Position numbers and translations under genes: made by a program
Notes under the pieces: generated by a model
What the model was told of the DNA's origin: nothing
Seen by the model: only the letters and a program-made list of their open reading frames with translations
Databases searched by the model: none
Part shown: positions 12,356 through 12,419 of the stretch, piece after piece
How the letters are laid out: each line of letters begins with the position of its first letter
Numbering within the stretch: the first letter of the stretch is position 1
Assembly: GCA_036525795.1 (NCBI GenBank)
Contig: DATCZS010000012.1
Location: 1-12,419, forward strand
DNA length: 12,419 nucleotides
Source of the DNA: DATCZS01 sp036525795
Lineage (GTDB): Bacteria; Actinomycetota; Acidimicrobiia; Spongiisociales; ZC4RG35
Direction: 5' to 3'

Positions 12356-12404
12356 GGGCTTCTCCTGGTCGAAGCGGGAAATCCGCTTCCCAGAAGGAAG
12401 ACCC
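12356..12404. other. long imperfect hairpin in the right-hand intergenic region
   Basis: The inner stem GAAGCGG (12371-12377) pairs with CCGCTTC (12383-12389) around GAAAT. CTGG (12365-12368) pairs with CCAG (12390-12393) across a 2-nt bulge. CTTC and GGG (12356-12362) pair with GAAG and CCC (12397-12404). It could be a terminator, an RNA element or part of an RNA gene running off the window. I see no ORF, tRNA or known RNA family between 12251 and 12419. Confidence 0.4.
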
Positions 12405-12419
12405 AGGCGGCGTCGTTTC

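Noticed and set aside
12300..12360. Possible signal recognition particle (4.5S) RNA: GGTGA followed by GGGCAGCAAGGGT
   Set aside because: The essential GGAA-type tetraloop and the CAGG/AGCA symmetric loop are not arranged correctly: GCCC-CGCA-GGGC is flanked by non-matching bases. The similarity is partial and probably chance. A covariance search would decide.

Overview
The window looks like chromosome from a high-GC Actinomycetota, perhaps Acidimicrobiia or a close relative. The evidence is a WhiB-family regulator, an F420-type nitroreductase-family protein, a PspC-domain sensor kinase, many GTG starts, and several genes that lack a Shine-Dalgarno sequence but carry a -10-like hexamer 5-7 nt before the start codon (probable leaderless transcripts). 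I see no insertion sequence, phage gene or CRISPR array.

Layout. At the left edge are a tRNA-Val(UAC) on the minus strand and a sigma-70 factor gene on the plus strand. A strong shared terminator separates the sigma gene from a convergent whiB7-type gene. Upstream of whiB7 are a well-formed promoter (TTGACA, 18 nt, TAGGTT), a 62-codon upstream ORF, a terminator hairpin, and a second copy of the terminator arm inside the last codons of that ORF. Together these form a plausible ribosome-controlled attenuator and are the most striking signal here. Next, on the minus strand, come a stand-alone glucose-6-phosphate isomerase of the type normally fused to transaldolase and a small deazaflavin-type nitroreductase-family protein.

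From about 4.4 to 8.7 kb lies an envelope-stress signalling locus. It holds a small LiaF-like beta-repeat membrane protein (+), a NarL/LuxR response regulator and a PspC-domain histidine kinase (- strand, overlapping by 4 nt). A 522-residue PspC membrane protein with a repeated VG(I/A)G beta domain runs divergently on the + strand, followed by a translationally coupled two-helix membrane protein. The arrangement matches the EsrI-EsrS-EsrR three-component systems of Actinobacteria (PspC inhibitor divergent from a PspC kinase and its regulator). A near-perfect 20-bp palindrome sits in the divergent promoter region.

The right part is a minus-strand operon behind a TATACT promoter: an unrecognised 97-residue protein, a GH100/debranching-like glycosidase, and two overlapping genes that each encode one half of a TauE/SafE (TSUP) transporter. 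An AI-2E-family permease follows. The last 200 bases hold no recognisable gene but contain a long imperfect hairpin.

All calls come from reading the sequence. No alignment, domain search or folding program was run.
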